Below, piece after piece: positions 1-7,574 of a stretch of DNA of 12,174 nt (the first letter of the stretch is position 1; every line of letters begins with the position of its first letter). Source of the stretch: Deltaproteobacteria bacterium (GTDB taxonomy: Bacteria > Desulfobacterota > Desulfobacteria > Desulfobacterales > JAFDHS01); assembly GCA_019308655.1 (NCBI GenBank), contig JAFDHS010000073.1, forward strand, positions 1-12,174. Reading direction: 5' to 3'. Below the pieces are notes generated by a model that saw only the letters and a list, made by a program, of their open reading frames with translations, had not been told where the DNA came from and did no database searches. The position numbers and the translations under genes were made by a program.

Positions 1-4
1 AAAA

Positions 5-79
5 TGGAGCGGGAAACGAGATTTGAACTCGCGACTTCGACCTTGGCAAGGTCGCACTCTACCACTGAGTTATTCCCGC
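5..79 (-). tRNA. tRNA-Gly (anticodon GCC), CCA encoded
   Basis: Glycine tRNA reading GGC/GGU codons. On the minus strand the 7-bp acceptor stem GCGGGAA pairs with TTCCCGC. The D-arm carries AGTGGTA, the anticodon arm is CGACC-TTGCCAA-GGTCG with GCC in the loop, and the T-arm has the loop TTCAAAT. The discriminator base is T and the CCA end is encoded at 5-7. All arms close, so the gene looks intact. It lies 57 nt downstream of pgsA and has its own promoter. Only four bases of the window lie beyond it, so further tRNAs downstream cannot be excluded. Confidence 0.97.
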
Positions 80-94
80 TCAGTCATTAAAAAA

Positions 95-123
95 TTTATA
101 GTTTTTTTGTTCGTTTTTGTCAA
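95..123 (-). promoter_or_regulatory. Sigma-70 promoter for tRNA-Gly
   Basis: On the minus strand a perfect -35 TTGACA (118-123) is followed after exactly 17 nt by TATAAA (95-100). This predicts a transcript start near position 88, about nine bases before the mature tRNA 5' end, giving a short leader for RNase P to remove. The AT-rich gap between pgsA and the tRNA contains little else. The fit to consensus and the position make this the strongest promoter call in the window. Confidence 0.8.
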
Positions 124-136
124 CAAAAAAAGCACA

Positions 137-694
137 TCAAGTCTGAAAAAATTTTCTAAACCTTATGAAATAATCGGCCCCTGACCAGACCGTCATTATC
201 AAAGCCCCCCATAATAAAGCATACCCGATTCCATGGAAATTAATTCCAAAGTACGGATAATGTGCCAAAAGAGGTATCAGGCATGCGATCTGAAAACCTG
301 TTTTATATTTTCCCAAATTAGATGCCGAGATATCCTCTCCCGTACCGGCAATAACACACCGAAGTCCGGTTACAGCAAGTTCACGCCCGATGATGATGCA
401 AACTATCCAGGCCGGGACCCATCGATGAGATACCAGCATGATAAAGGCTGAAGAAACCAAGAGCTTATCCGCCAGCGGATCGAGGATCTTTCCTAAATTC
501 GATACCAGGCCTCGACGCCTTGCAAAAAAACCATCAAGGAAATCGGTAATTGCTGCCGCGCTAAAAAAAATCGCCGCCGTAAATGTGCATACGCGGTTTG
601 GAAACGAAAGCAAAAGCACCACGATAGGTATGGCCGCGATACGACACATCGTCAAGGTATTGGGATGACTTAATACATGTTTGAGTTGGTTCAT
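137..694 (-). CDS. pgsA: CDP-diacylglycerol--glycerol-3-phosphate 3-phosphatidyltransferase
   Basis: Integral membrane enzyme that condenses CDP-diacylglycerol with glycerol-3-phosphate to phosphatidylglycerol phosphate, the committed step to phosphatidylglycerol and cardiolipin. The 185-residue product has the usual family length. The CDP-alcohol phosphotransferase signature is complete: D51, D54-G55, A58-R59, G68, D72 and D76 (pattern DxxDGxxARxxxxxxxxGxxxDxxxD), where the aspartates bind the metal and CDP. Hydrophobic segments follow at about residues 16-50, 76-115 and 130-172. The ATG overlaps the talC stop by 4 nt (ATGA), so translation is probably coupled. A tRNA-Gly gene follows, the same neighbour as in E. 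coli (pgsA-glyW). Other CDP-alcohol transferases such as pssA are possible but fit less well. Confidence 0.93.
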   Translation of the reverse strand: MNQLKHVLSHPNTLTMCRIAAIPIVVLLLSFPNRVCTFTAAIFFSAAAITDFLDGFFARRRGLVSNLGKILDPLADKLLVSSAFIMLVSHRWVPAWIVCIIIGRELAVTGLRCVIAGTGEDISASNLGKYKTGFQIACLIPLLAHYPYFGINFHGIGYALLWGALIMTVWSGADYFIRFRKFFQT

Positions 695-1371
695 TGATAA
701 TATTGTTTAAAAAACATGTTGTTATTTTTGGGTCTTTTCCCAGTCCAGTCATCTAAAAAGGCTTTAAGGCCTTTATCCGTCATCGGGTGGCCGGCCAATT
801 TACTCAGCACATTGAATGGAATGGTAGCAATATCCGCACCGATTAAAGCCGATTCAAGAACATGGAGGGGATTTCGGATACTGGCCACGATAATTTCCGT
901 TTCAAAGCCGTAGTTGCTGTAAATTTGAGCAATCTGTTCCACCAAAAGAAGGCCTTCATGGGAGAGATCATCAAGACGACCGATAAAAGGACTTACATAT
1001 GTTGCTCCCGCTTTTGCCGCCATAAGGGCCTGAAGGGGTGAAAAAATAAGGGTAACATTTGTTTTTATCCCCTCTTCGGAAAGCTTGCGGACAGCCTTGA
1101 GGCCATCTACCGTCATGGGAATTTTTATAACGATGTTTTTATGAAGTTCAGCCAGAGAACGGGCTTCTTTTATCATCCCTTCCGCATCGAGACTGATGAC
1201 CTCAGCGCTTATGGGACCGTCTACCACTTCGCAGATATTTTTTATAATCTTTTCAAAATTACCACCTTCTTTGGCAATAAGAGACGGATTTGTTGTTACT
1301 CCGTCTACCATCCCCATGCTGACGGCTTCTTTTATTTCATCAATATTTGCCGTATCGATAAAAAACTTCAT
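691..1371 (-). CDS. talC: Transaldolase, TalC/Fsa-type (short transaldolase)
   Basis: Cytosolic class I aldolase of the pentose phosphate pathway that transfers a dihydroxyacetone unit between sugar phosphates. The N-terminus MKFFIDTANI and the segment GVTTNPSLIAKEG (24-36) are typical of the family. The Schiff-base lysine is K83 in VIKIPMT. Two residues help separate short transaldolases from fructose-6-phosphate aldolase: E57 (Gln in E. coli FsaA) and F129 in VSPFIGRLDD (Tyr in FsaA). Both are transaldolase-like here, so I favour transaldolase activity. At 226 residues it is slightly longer than the usual 214-220 because of a polar tail. A strong GGAGG ribosome site lies 9 nt before the ATG. 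The stop overlaps the pgsA start. Confidence 0.92.
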   Translation of the reverse strand: MKFFIDTANIDEIKEAVSMGMVDGVTTNPSLIAKEGGNFEKIIKNICEVVDGPISAEVISLDAEGMIKEARSLAELHKNIVIKIPMTVDGLKAVRKLSEEGIKTNVTLIFSPLQALMAAKAGATYVSPFIGRLDDLSHEGLLLVEQIAQIYSNYGFETEIIVASIRNPLHVLESALIGADIATIPFNVLSKLAGHPMTDKGLKAFLDDWTGKRPKNNNMFFKQYYQ

Positions 1372-1496
1372 CTAATATAACCTCCAGTATACCCAGTCGA
1401 TATTTTTTTATTAAAAAGGTTTAAAAAACTGATGAATTCTCTAATTTTCAAACAGAATCTAACTCAAACTTTCGGAGTGACCAATATAGAACCGGC

Positions 1497-1757
1497 TTAT
1501 TTTTTTTTTTGCGATGCAATAAACTTGTCCCTGCATTCATTGCTGCAGAAATACAAATTTTTTCCATCAACGTTTAAAGGTATCCCGTCTCTTTTGGGAA
1601 AATAAACCCCGCAATAAGGGTCTTTGACCATTACATCGTCTATATTCCGAACGTTATAGCGAAATCCCTTGTTACCCATTGAAGCAGCAGGAAAAAGACG
1701 GGATTTCAGTGCCCGGTAACAAAGATAAACAAGCCCAATGAATATTAATAATCTCAT
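1497..1757 (-). CDS. Membrane-anchored small protein with YHS/TRASH-like metal-binding domain
   Basis: An 86-residue protein of unknown physiological role. Residues 2-18 form one hydrophobic segment, probably a membrane anchor or uncleaved signal. The C-terminal half reads DPYCGVYFP (46-54), then LYFCSNEC (68-75) and DKFIAS (77-82). This matches the YHS/TRASH pattern DPxCG...YFCSxxCxxxF, in which C49, C71 and C75 could bind a metal. The domain resembles the small PP0621-type proteins with a TM helix and an YHS-like tail. Its ATG overlaps the folK stop by 4 nt, indicating co-translation with folK. The lysine-rich end (QKKK) is notable. Metal binding is inferred from the cysteines only; no partner or substrate can be named. 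Confidence 0.8.
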   Translation of the reverse strand: MRLLIFIGLVYLCYRALKSRLFPAASMGNKGFRYNVRNIDDVMVKDPYCGVYFPKRDGIPLNVDGKNLYFCSNECRDKFIASQKKK

Positions 1758-2251
1758 TTAAACACAATCACCCTCTGATCTTTATCATTGATAGTATCTA
1801 ACAGATATTTTATATTTTTTTTAAGGACCGGATGAATAATGTCAGAACCTATATCACAAAGCGGTATTAACACAAAACATCTTTTGTGCATCCTGGGATG
1901 GGGAATGGTCAGTTCGGGTGTATTTATTATTAAATCATCAAATAAGATGATATCAAGATCAATAACACGGGGACCAAACCTTACGGTTTTTTCAGTTCGC
2001 CCGGCATTATGTTCGATCAACTTGAGTTTTTTTAAAAGTTCAAAAGGTTCGAGAGAGGTCTCAATCTTTATCGCTGCATTTACAAACCAGTCCTGATCCG
2101 TGTAATCAACCGGTTCGGTTTTGTAAAAGCGTGACTGAAGTTTTAAGGAAACCGAAGCAGAAGCAGCAAGAATATTGATATTTTTCTGACAATTATCAAG
2201 CTTGTTTCCAATATTGGACCCTACGGAAATATATACAGTATGATTTTTCAT
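1754..2251 (-). CDS. folK: 2-amino-4-hydroxy-6-hydroxymethyldihydropteridine pyrophosphokinase
   Basis: Transfers pyrophosphate from ATP to 6-hydroxymethyl-7,8-dihydropterin, giving the substrate for dihydropteroate synthase in folate synthesis. The 165-residue length is normal. Family hallmarks are the N-terminal YISVGSNIGNK (7-17), TEPVDYTDQDWFVNAA (45-60), and RFGPRVIDLDIILFDD (91-106), in which D98 and D100 correspond to the magnesium-binding aspartates. IPHPRMHKRCFVLIPL (116-131) completes the active site. No strong Shine-Dalgarno precedes the ATG; the upstream gene ends 29 nt away, so translation may rely on readthrough from it. No other folate gene is in the window. Monofunctional, not fused to folB or folP. 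Confidence 0.95.
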   Translation of the reverse strand: MKNHTVYISVGSNIGNKLDNCQKNINILAASASVSLKLQSRFYKTEPVDYTDQDWFVNAAIKIETSLEPFELLKKLKLIEHNAGRTEKTVRFGPRVIDLDIILFDDLIINTPELTIPHPRMHKRCFVLIPLCDIGSDIIHPVLKKNIKYLLDTINDKDQRVIVFK

Positions 2252-2280
2252 GTTTACTTTTTGTTAACTGGTGACACAAT

Positions 2281-2667
2281 TCAATAATTCAACCTTATAT
2301 AATTGGAATCATCGCTTGTACGACCGTTTTGAGCCAAAGCGATTACCTTATAAATATATCGAAAGCCCTTTTCCAGGCACTCTTTTTCCGCAATCGATCT
2401 TTTGGATTGATAAAGAATAAAAGTAGTTAAAGAGGGTGGATTCTTTTCATCCCCTTTGGGTAGGGTCCAGGTTAGTTTCAACGTATCACCGTCTAAACGA
2501 TAACTTAAATCTTTTACCGCCCGAGGCTGAACCTGACGGGGCACTACGGGAGGAGCCTTTTTACCGCATGCGATAAAAAGGAATGGGCACAGGATCAGAA
2601 TCGCAAAAGACAGGATAAACGGTTTAGCAACATTTTCAATGTATCTCTTGTTTTTTGAAAGACCCAT
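2281..2667 (-). CDS. Small lipoprotein with LptM-like N-terminus and shortened FN3-like domain
   Basis: From the ATG at 2665-2667 the product has 128 residues. It starts with a basic n-region, then a hydrophobic stretch (about 16-32) ending in the lipobox LFIA-C34, so it should be exported and lipidated at Cys34. CGKKAPPVVP after the cysteine resembles the CGxKGPLxxP motif of LptM/YifL-type lipoproteins. The rest resembles a fibronectin type III fold: LKLTWTLPKG, TTFILYQSKRS, then GFRYIYKVIALAQNGRTSDDSN. Only about nine residues separate the middle and last parts, whereas FN3 domains normally have about 30, so part of the sheet seems absent. The start is uncertain: an in-frame ATG at 2700 and a TTG at 2730 would overlap the argH end. 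It probably shares the argH transcript. Confidence 0.72.
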   Translation of the reverse strand: MGLSKNKRYIENVAKPFILSFAILILCPFLFIACGKKAPPVVPRQVQPRAVKDLSYRLDGDTLKLTWTLPKGDEKNPPSLTTFILYQSKRSIAEKECLEKGFRYIYKVIALAQNGRTSDDSNYIRLNY

Positions 2668-2686
2668 AAATCTGCAACAAAGTGAA

Positions 2687-4087
2687 TTATTTATTCCCAT
2701 CTCCCTTAAGATATCCAATCTCTTCTTCAAGGCTTTTTTCAGCCTGTCTGACGGCAGCTGTTACATTTTCCGTAGACGTTCCACCGAAAGATTTTCTCCG
2801 ATCAATCATATGCTGTGTACTCAAGGCATTAAAAATATCGTCTTTAATAAGAGGAGAAAATGTCTGTAACTCCTTCAGAGTCAATTCATGAAGCTCTTTG
2901 TTTTTGTTCAAGGCATAATTTACCGCTTTACCCGCACAGTTGTGAGCGGCTCTGAACGGCATCCCCATGGTTACAAGGTAATCCGCCATATCTGTTGCGT
3001 TTAAAAATCCCGTGGATGTAGCCTGCTTCATAACCTCTTTGTTTATGAGCATTTTTTTATAAATATCAATGCAGGCTTTTAAGGTGTCCAGGGTTTCAAA
3101 CAAAGGCTCTTTATCTTCCTGCATGTCACGGTTATAGGCAAGAGGTAATGACTTCATAATAGTTAAAAGAGTGATCAGGTTCCCAAAAACACGGCCTGAT
3201 TTACCCCGAACAAGTTCCGGAACATCCGGATTTTTTTTCTGAGGCATAATGCTGCTTCCGGTAGAAAAAGCATCGGAAAGTTCAATAAATCCGAATTCGG
3301 ATGATGACCATAAAATAAGCTCTTCTGAAATGCGGCTGAAATGTACCATACAGATACTTGCTGACGCCAAAAACTCTATGATAAAATCCCTGTCTGACAC
3401 GGCATCGATACTGTTTGTGGAAATTTTGGGGAAATCAAGAAGTTTTGCCGTATAATCCCTGTCGATGGGATATGTTGTTCCTGCAAGAGCGGCACTTCCA
3501 AGAGGCATAACGTTTATGCGTTTTAATCCCTCTTTAAACCTTTCCAGATCCCTCGAAAACATCTCGTAATAGGCCATCAGATGATGGGACAGAAGGATGG
3601 GCTGCGCCCGCTGCATATGGGTATACCCAGGCAAAATCACATCCATATGGAGCTTTGCGAAATCCACGATAACCTTTCTGAGTTCCACAAGACTCTTTAT
3701 TATCCCGGTAACTTCATCCCTGAGATACATGCGAACGTCCAGAGCCACCTGATCGTTTCTGCTTCTTGCGGTATGAAGCTTCTGGGCGGTTTTTCCGACT
3801 TGCTGTGCAAGGGCAGCTTCAATGTGCATGTGGATATCTTCAAGGCTGTCATAAAATTGGAAATTTCCCCTTTCTATATCCCTTTTTATCTTGCTAAGGC
3901 CCTGGATCAACAATAAAGATTCGTCCTCTGTAATAACGGATACCTTTGCCAGCATCTTACAGTGGGCGATACTCCCCTCAATATCATGTTTGTAAAGACG
4001 TTTGTCTATATGGATTGAGGATGTAAAGCTTTCCACGCTTGTATCGGTCTTTTCGGAAAACCTGCCTTCCCACGGCTTTTCAGACAT
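2687..4087 (-). CDS. argH: Argininosuccinate lyase
   Basis: Cytosolic homotetrameric enzyme that splits argininosuccinate into arginine and fumarate, the last step of arginine synthesis. The 466-residue length is standard. The fumarase/aspartase superfamily blocks are present: HTARSRNDQ (105-113), GYTHMQRAQP (154-163, with the catalytic-region His157) and the signature GSSIMPQKKNPD (277-288), whose serines lie in the mobile catalytic loop. The ATG follows argG after only two bases, and its GGAGG ribosome site lies at the very end of argG, so the two genes are almost certainly cotranscribed. A small lipoprotein gene follows. No missing key residue was noticed. Confidence 0.97.
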   Translation of the reverse strand: MSEKPWEGRFSEKTDTSVESFTSSIHIDKRLYKHDIEGSIAHCKMLAKVSVITEDESLLLIQGLSKIKRDIERGNFQFYDSLEDIHMHIEAALAQQVGKTAQKLHTARSRNDQVALDVRMYLRDEVTGIIKSLVELRKVIVDFAKLHMDVILPGYTHMQRAQPILLSHHLMAYYEMFSRDLERFKEGLKRINVMPLGSAALAGTTYPIDRDYTAKLLDFPKISTNSIDAVSDRDFIIEFLASASICMVHFSRISEELILWSSSEFGFIELSDAFSTGSSIMPQKKNPDVPELVRGKSGRVFGNLITLLTIMKSLPLAYNRDMQEDKEPLFETLDTLKACIDIYKKMLINKEVMKQATSTGFLNATDMADYLVTMGMPFRAAHNCAGKAVNYALNKNKELHELTLKELQTFSPLIKDDIFNALSTQHMIDRRKSFGGTSTENVTAAVRQAEKSLEEEIGYLKGDGNK

Positions 4088-4089
4088 AT

Positions 4090-5307
4090 TTACCTCCGGC
4101 TCCTGTTTTTTATCATCTTTTGAATGCGTAATCTCAAGGCATTCAGCCGGATAAAGCCTTCAGCATCTTTCTGACTGTAAACGCTGTCGTCTTCAAAGGT
4201 TGCAAAATCTTCACTGTAAAGGGACTCCATAGACTTCCGGCCAAGGACGCGGCAACTCCCCTTATAAAGTTCAAGGCGAACCACTCCTGAAACATTCTCC
4301 TGGGTCCCGTCGATCATATCCTGCATCAGTTTCATCTCAGGTGAAAACCAGAAACCATTGTATACAAGTTCGGAATATTTGGGAATCAATGAATCGCGAA
4401 GGTGCATCACTTCCCGATCCATAGTTATAGATTCCATGTTCATATGGGCAAACCTTAAAATGGTACCGCCCGGAGTTTCGTAAACACCGCGTGATTTCAT
4501 GCCCACAAAACGGTTTTCAACGATATCGGCCCTTCCTATACCATGTCGGCCGCCCAGTCTGTTCAGTTCTTTAAGTAAATTTGCAGGAGAAAGGCTGTTA
4601 TTATTTATAGCTACGGGATCACCCTTTTCAAAAGTTATCTCTATTATTTCCGGTTTATCAGGCGCATCCTGGGGTGAAACGGAAAGCGTAAACATATCTT
4701 CAGTAGGTTCTTGCCATGGATCTTCGAGAATCCCGCCTTCATAACTGATATGAAGGAGGTTCCGGTCGGTGCTGTAAGGTTTTTGTGGTGTCGTGGGAAC
4801 ATCTATGCCGTGTTTTTCAGCAAACGCCATGAGAGCGGTGCGCGAGTTCAGATCCCATTCACGCCATGGTGCAATGATTTTTATGTCCGGATCTATAGCG
4901 AGGTAACTGAGTTCGAATCTTACCTGATCATTGCCTTTGCCGGTTGCGCCGTGACTTACGGCATCAGCACCCTCTATCCGTGCAATTTCCATCTGACGCT
5001 TTGCGATAAGCGGCCGTGCAAGAGAGGTTCCCAAAAGATATTGCCCTTCGTAAACGGCATTGGCACGAAAGGCCGCAAAAACATAATCCTTTACAAAAGT
5101 CTCTTTCAAATCATCGATATAAACCTTTATGGCACCGGTCTTTAAGGCTTTTTCCTCTACATCACTTAATTCCTCTTCCTGACCGATGTCCGCGGAAAAC
5201 GCGATCACTTCACAGTCATATGTCTCGGCAAGCCATTTTAAAATTACCGACGTATCAAGTCCGCCTGAATAGGCCAGAACAACCTTTTTTATATTACCAC
5301 CCACCAT
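4090..5307 (-). CDS. argG: Argininosuccinate synthase
   Basis: ATP-dependent ligase joining citrulline and aspartate to form argininosuccinate (AMP and pyrophosphate released), the penultimate step of arginine synthesis. The 405-residue protein has the N-type ATP pyrophosphatase loop AYSGGLDTS (12-20) and the strongly conserved SHGATGKGNDQVRFE (118-132), which contacts substrates. The start is well supported: AAGGAG lies four bases upstream of the ATG. It follows argF after 117 nt, the longest spacer inside the arg group, where a weak promoter candidate is seen. It is separated from argH by two bases. Confidence 0.97.
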   Translation of the reverse strand: MVGGNIKKVVLAYSGGLDTSVILKWLAETYDCEVIAFSADIGQEEELSDVEEKALKTGAIKVYIDDLKETFVKDYVFAAFRANAVYEGQYLLGTSLARPLIAKRQMEIARIEGADAVSHGATGKGNDQVRFELSYLAIDPDIKIIAPWREWDLNSRTALMAFAEKHGIDVPTTPQKPYSTDRNLLHISYEGGILEDPWQEPTEDMFTLSVSPQDAPDKPEIIEITFEKGDPVAINNNSLSPANLLKELNRLGGRHGIGRADIVENRFVGMKSRGVYETPGGTILRFAHMNMESITMDREVMHLRDSLIPKYSELVYNGFWFSPEMKLMQDMIDGTQENVSGVVRLELYKGSCRVLGRKSMESLYSEDFATFEDDSVYSQKDAEGFIRLNALRLRIQKMIKNRSRR

Positions 5308-5342
5308 TGATCTCCTTTGGTCTTAGGGAACACCCGGAATAT

Positions 5343-5370
5343 AATATACCCAATCCAAAAATCTATTCAA
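5343..5370 (-). promoter_or_regulatory. Possible internal promoter before argG
   Basis: In the argF-argG spacer the minus strand shows TTGAAT (5365-5370), 16 nt, then TATATT (5343-5348). The hexamers match the sigma-70 consensus only partly and the region is AT-rich, so this is a candidate. It could give argG-argH expression independent of the upstream genes. No clear terminator or ArgR-type operator pair was seen in the spacer. Confidence 0.3.
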
Positions 5371-5424
5371 TCCATTCAGCTGTTGATCAGGATATAACGG
5401 GCAGGTTATTTTCGATGAGTTCCC

Positions 5425-6354
5425 TTATGCTTTTTTCTCCTTACTTATCAATAGGTCAAGTATCGCCTTGTGCATATGCATTTTGTTTTCAGCCTGGTCC
5501 CACACAACGGAACGAGGGCCTTCCATAACTTCTTCAGTGATCTCTTCATCCCTGTGTGCCGGCAGGCAGTGCATAACGATAACATCTTCCGGAGCGTGGC
5601 TCAAAAGCGCTTTGTTAACTTGAAAAGGCTCAAACACCTGCTTTATTTCGTTAAATTCACGGTCTTCCTGTCCCATACTTGCCCAGACGTCCGTATAGAT
5701 TACATCAGCATCATGTACGGCTTCAACAGGGTCATGGATTAGTTTGATATTGCTGCCGCTTTTTTCAAGCGCCTTTTTCATGATTATGGAATCGGGAGAA
5801 TAGGACTCCGGGCAAGCCAACACCAGTTCAAACCCTAAAACAGCCGAAGCATTGATCCAGGAATGGGCAACGTTATTCCCGTCTCCGACCCAGGCGACTT
5901 TTACACCCTCGTACCCGTTTTTATACTCGATAACAGTCAGAAGATCACTTAAGACCTGACAGGGATGGTATACATCGGTAAGCGCATTGATAATTGGAAT
6001 GTCGGAAAATTTTGAATATTCGACCAGTAAATCCTGGGAAAAAGTTCTGATGGCCAAACAGTCCATGTATCTTGAAAGCACCCTGGCCGTGTCTTTTACC
6101 GGCTCATTTCTCGCAATTTGAGTGTCCTTGGTGCTTATGAAAATGGGCGTCCCGCCAAGCTGGACCATTGCGGTTTCAAATGAGATGCGCGTACGGGTAG
6201 ACGGTTTATTAAAAATAAGGCCCAGCGTTTTTCCTGCAAACGGCCTGTCCGTAATTCCCATTTTATGTCTTTCTTTGAGTTCAAGAGCGCGTTTAAAAAG
6301 TCTCTCAAAGTCATCTTTTTCAAGATCGGAAAGGGTCAATAGATCTTTTTTCAA
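5425..6354 (-). CDS. argF: Ornithine carbamoyltransferase, anabolic
   Basis: Makes citrulline from ornithine and carbamoyl phosphate. The 309-residue protein has the carbamoyl-phosphate loop STRTR (52-56), the HPCQ motif (130-133), the ornithine-binding DVWASMG (222-228) and HCLPAHR (262-268) with the reactive cysteine. These separate it from aspartate carbamoyltransferase. The start codon is TTG (6352-6354), supported by a GAGG ribosome site a few bases upstream, by the conserved N-terminus LLTLSDLEKDDFERLF, and by the absence of a nearby in-frame ATG. The gene begins 41 nt after argD and lies in a biosynthetic arg cluster, which argues for an anabolic role. Confidence 0.96.
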   Translation of the reverse strand: MKKDLLTLSDLEKDDFERLFKRALELKERHKMGITDRPFAGKTLGLIFNKPSTRTRISFETAMVQLGGTPIFISTKDTQIARNEPVKDTARVLSRYMDCLAIRTFSQDLLVEYSKFSDIPIINALTDVYHPCQVLSDLLTVIEYKNGYEGVKVAWVGDGNNVAHSWINASAVLGFELVLACPESYSPDSIIMKKALEKSGSNIKLIHDPVEAVHDADVIYTDVWASMGQEDREFNEIKQVFEPFQVNKALLSHAPEDVIVMHCLPAHRDEEITEEVMEGPRSVVWDQAENKMHMHKAILDLLISKEKKA

Positions 6355-6395
6355 GGTAACCTCTTTAAAATTTTGCAGGTTAAGAGTTCGTCCGG

Positions 6396-7574
6396 TTATA
6401 ATATCTCATCCAAACACGTCACTAAAGAATCAATCTCATGCTTTTTAATAATAAGCGGTGGAATAAATCTCAGAATATTTCCCTGGATACAGTTTATAAG
6501 AAAACCTTTTTCCATGCAGCGACTTACTACGGGTTGTCCTTCTTTTTTAAGCTTCATGCCGAGTATCAAACCGAAACCGCGAACATCCTCAATATCCTTA
6601 TGCCTGTTTTTGAGCCATAGAAGCCTTTCCTTGAAATAAGCTCCCATTTCTTTACAGTGATCAATAATCTTTTCTTCTTCAAGGGTTTTAAGAACTTCAA
6701 GGGCCGCCGCTGTTACAATCGGGGTACCGCCGAATGTCGATCCATGTGAACCGGGACCGAATGCTGAAGCAACCTCTTCTTTGGCCAGCATGGCCCCAAT
6801 GGGCAGGCCGTTGCCAAGGGCCTTGGCCAGAGTCATGATGTCCGGCTCAACTCCGAAATGCTCATATGCAAAAAGTTTACCGGTACGGCCGATTCCGGTC
6901 TGTATTTCATCAAAGATAAGAAGGGTACCGGTATCGTTACAAATTTGTCTGACAGCTTCAAGATACCCGGGGTCAGGGCAGCGAACCCCCCCCTCCCCCT
7001 GGATCGGTTCAACCAGAACAGCGCATGTTGAAGGTCCTATTCGCCGGCGCAATCCTTCCGTGTCACTAAACTGCACAAAATCAAATCCCTCAAGCACCGG
7101 CTCAAATCCCTTTCTGATTTTGTCCTGACCGGTTGCGGAAAGAGTGGCCATGGTACGGCCATGAAAAGATTTTTCCATGGCGATTATTCCGTAGCGCCCC
7201 TCTTGTCCCTTGTCCTTGAAATATTTTCTTGCGAGCTTGATGGCGGCTTCATTGGCCTCCGCCCCGCTGTTGCAGAAAAAAACCCTGTCTGCAAAACTTT
7301 TCTCAACAAGCAATGATGCCAGCTCAACCTGAGGAATCGTATAGAAAAGATTCGACACATGAAACAGAATATTCGCCTGTTTTGAAATCGCTTCAGCAAT
7401 TCTTGGATGCGTATGGCCAAGGCAGCATACGGCAACCCCGGCAACAAAATCGATATACTCCCGCCCCTGGGTGTCCCGGAGAATACATGCTTTTCCGCTT
7501 TCAATTACAATGGGAAACCTTTTGTAGGTTTTCGCAATAACCTTATCCGCTTTGTTGATTATTTCCGTATTCAT
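6396..7574 (-). CDS. argD: Acetylornithine aminotransferase
   Basis: PLP-dependent class III aminotransferase converting N-acetylglutamate semialdehyde to N-acetylornithine with glutamate as amino donor. Visible motifs are NSGAEANEAAIKLARK (102-117, PLP phosphate region), SFHGRTMATLSATG (136-149), EPIQGEGG (189-196), FDEIQTGIGRTG (221-232, with D222 contacting the pyridine nitrogen) and LAKALGNGLPIGA (249-261) with the Schiff-base lysine K251. The 392-residue length is normal. Its ATG overlaps the argB stop by 4 nt. A run of eight G on the coding strand encodes the EGGV segment at 6986-6993. Succinyldiaminopimelate transamination is a common side activity of ArgD and cannot be excluded. Confidence 0.96.
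   Translation of the reverse strand: MNTEIINKADKVIAKTYKRFPIVIESGKACILRDTQGREYIDFVAGVAVCCLGHTHPRIAEAISKQANILFHVSNLFYTIPQVELASLLVEKSFADRVFFCNSGAEANEAAIKLARKYFKDKGQEGRYGIIAMEKSFHGRTMATLSATGQDKIRKGFEPVLEGFDFVQFSDTEGLRRRIGPSTCAVLVEPIQGEGGVRCPDPGYLEAVRQICNDTGTLLIFDEIQTGIGRTGKLFAYEHFGVEPDIMTLAKALGNGLPIGAMLAKEEVASAFGPGSHGSTFGGTPIVTAAALEVLKTLEEEKIIDHCKEMGAYFKERLLWLKNRHKDIEDVRGFGLILGMKLKKEGQPVVSRCMEKGFLINCIQGNILRFIPPLIIKKHEIDSLVTCLDEIL

Noticed and set aside
1388..1393. TATACT upstream of talC as a promoter -10
   Set aside because: It abuts the ribosome-binding site, so the start would fall inside the Shine-Dalgarno, and the -35 region is poor.
5016..5528. Plus-strand ORF of 170 codons across the argG start and argF end
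   Set aside because: Antisense to two certain genes and their spacer; no domain, no ribosome site, typical shadow composition.
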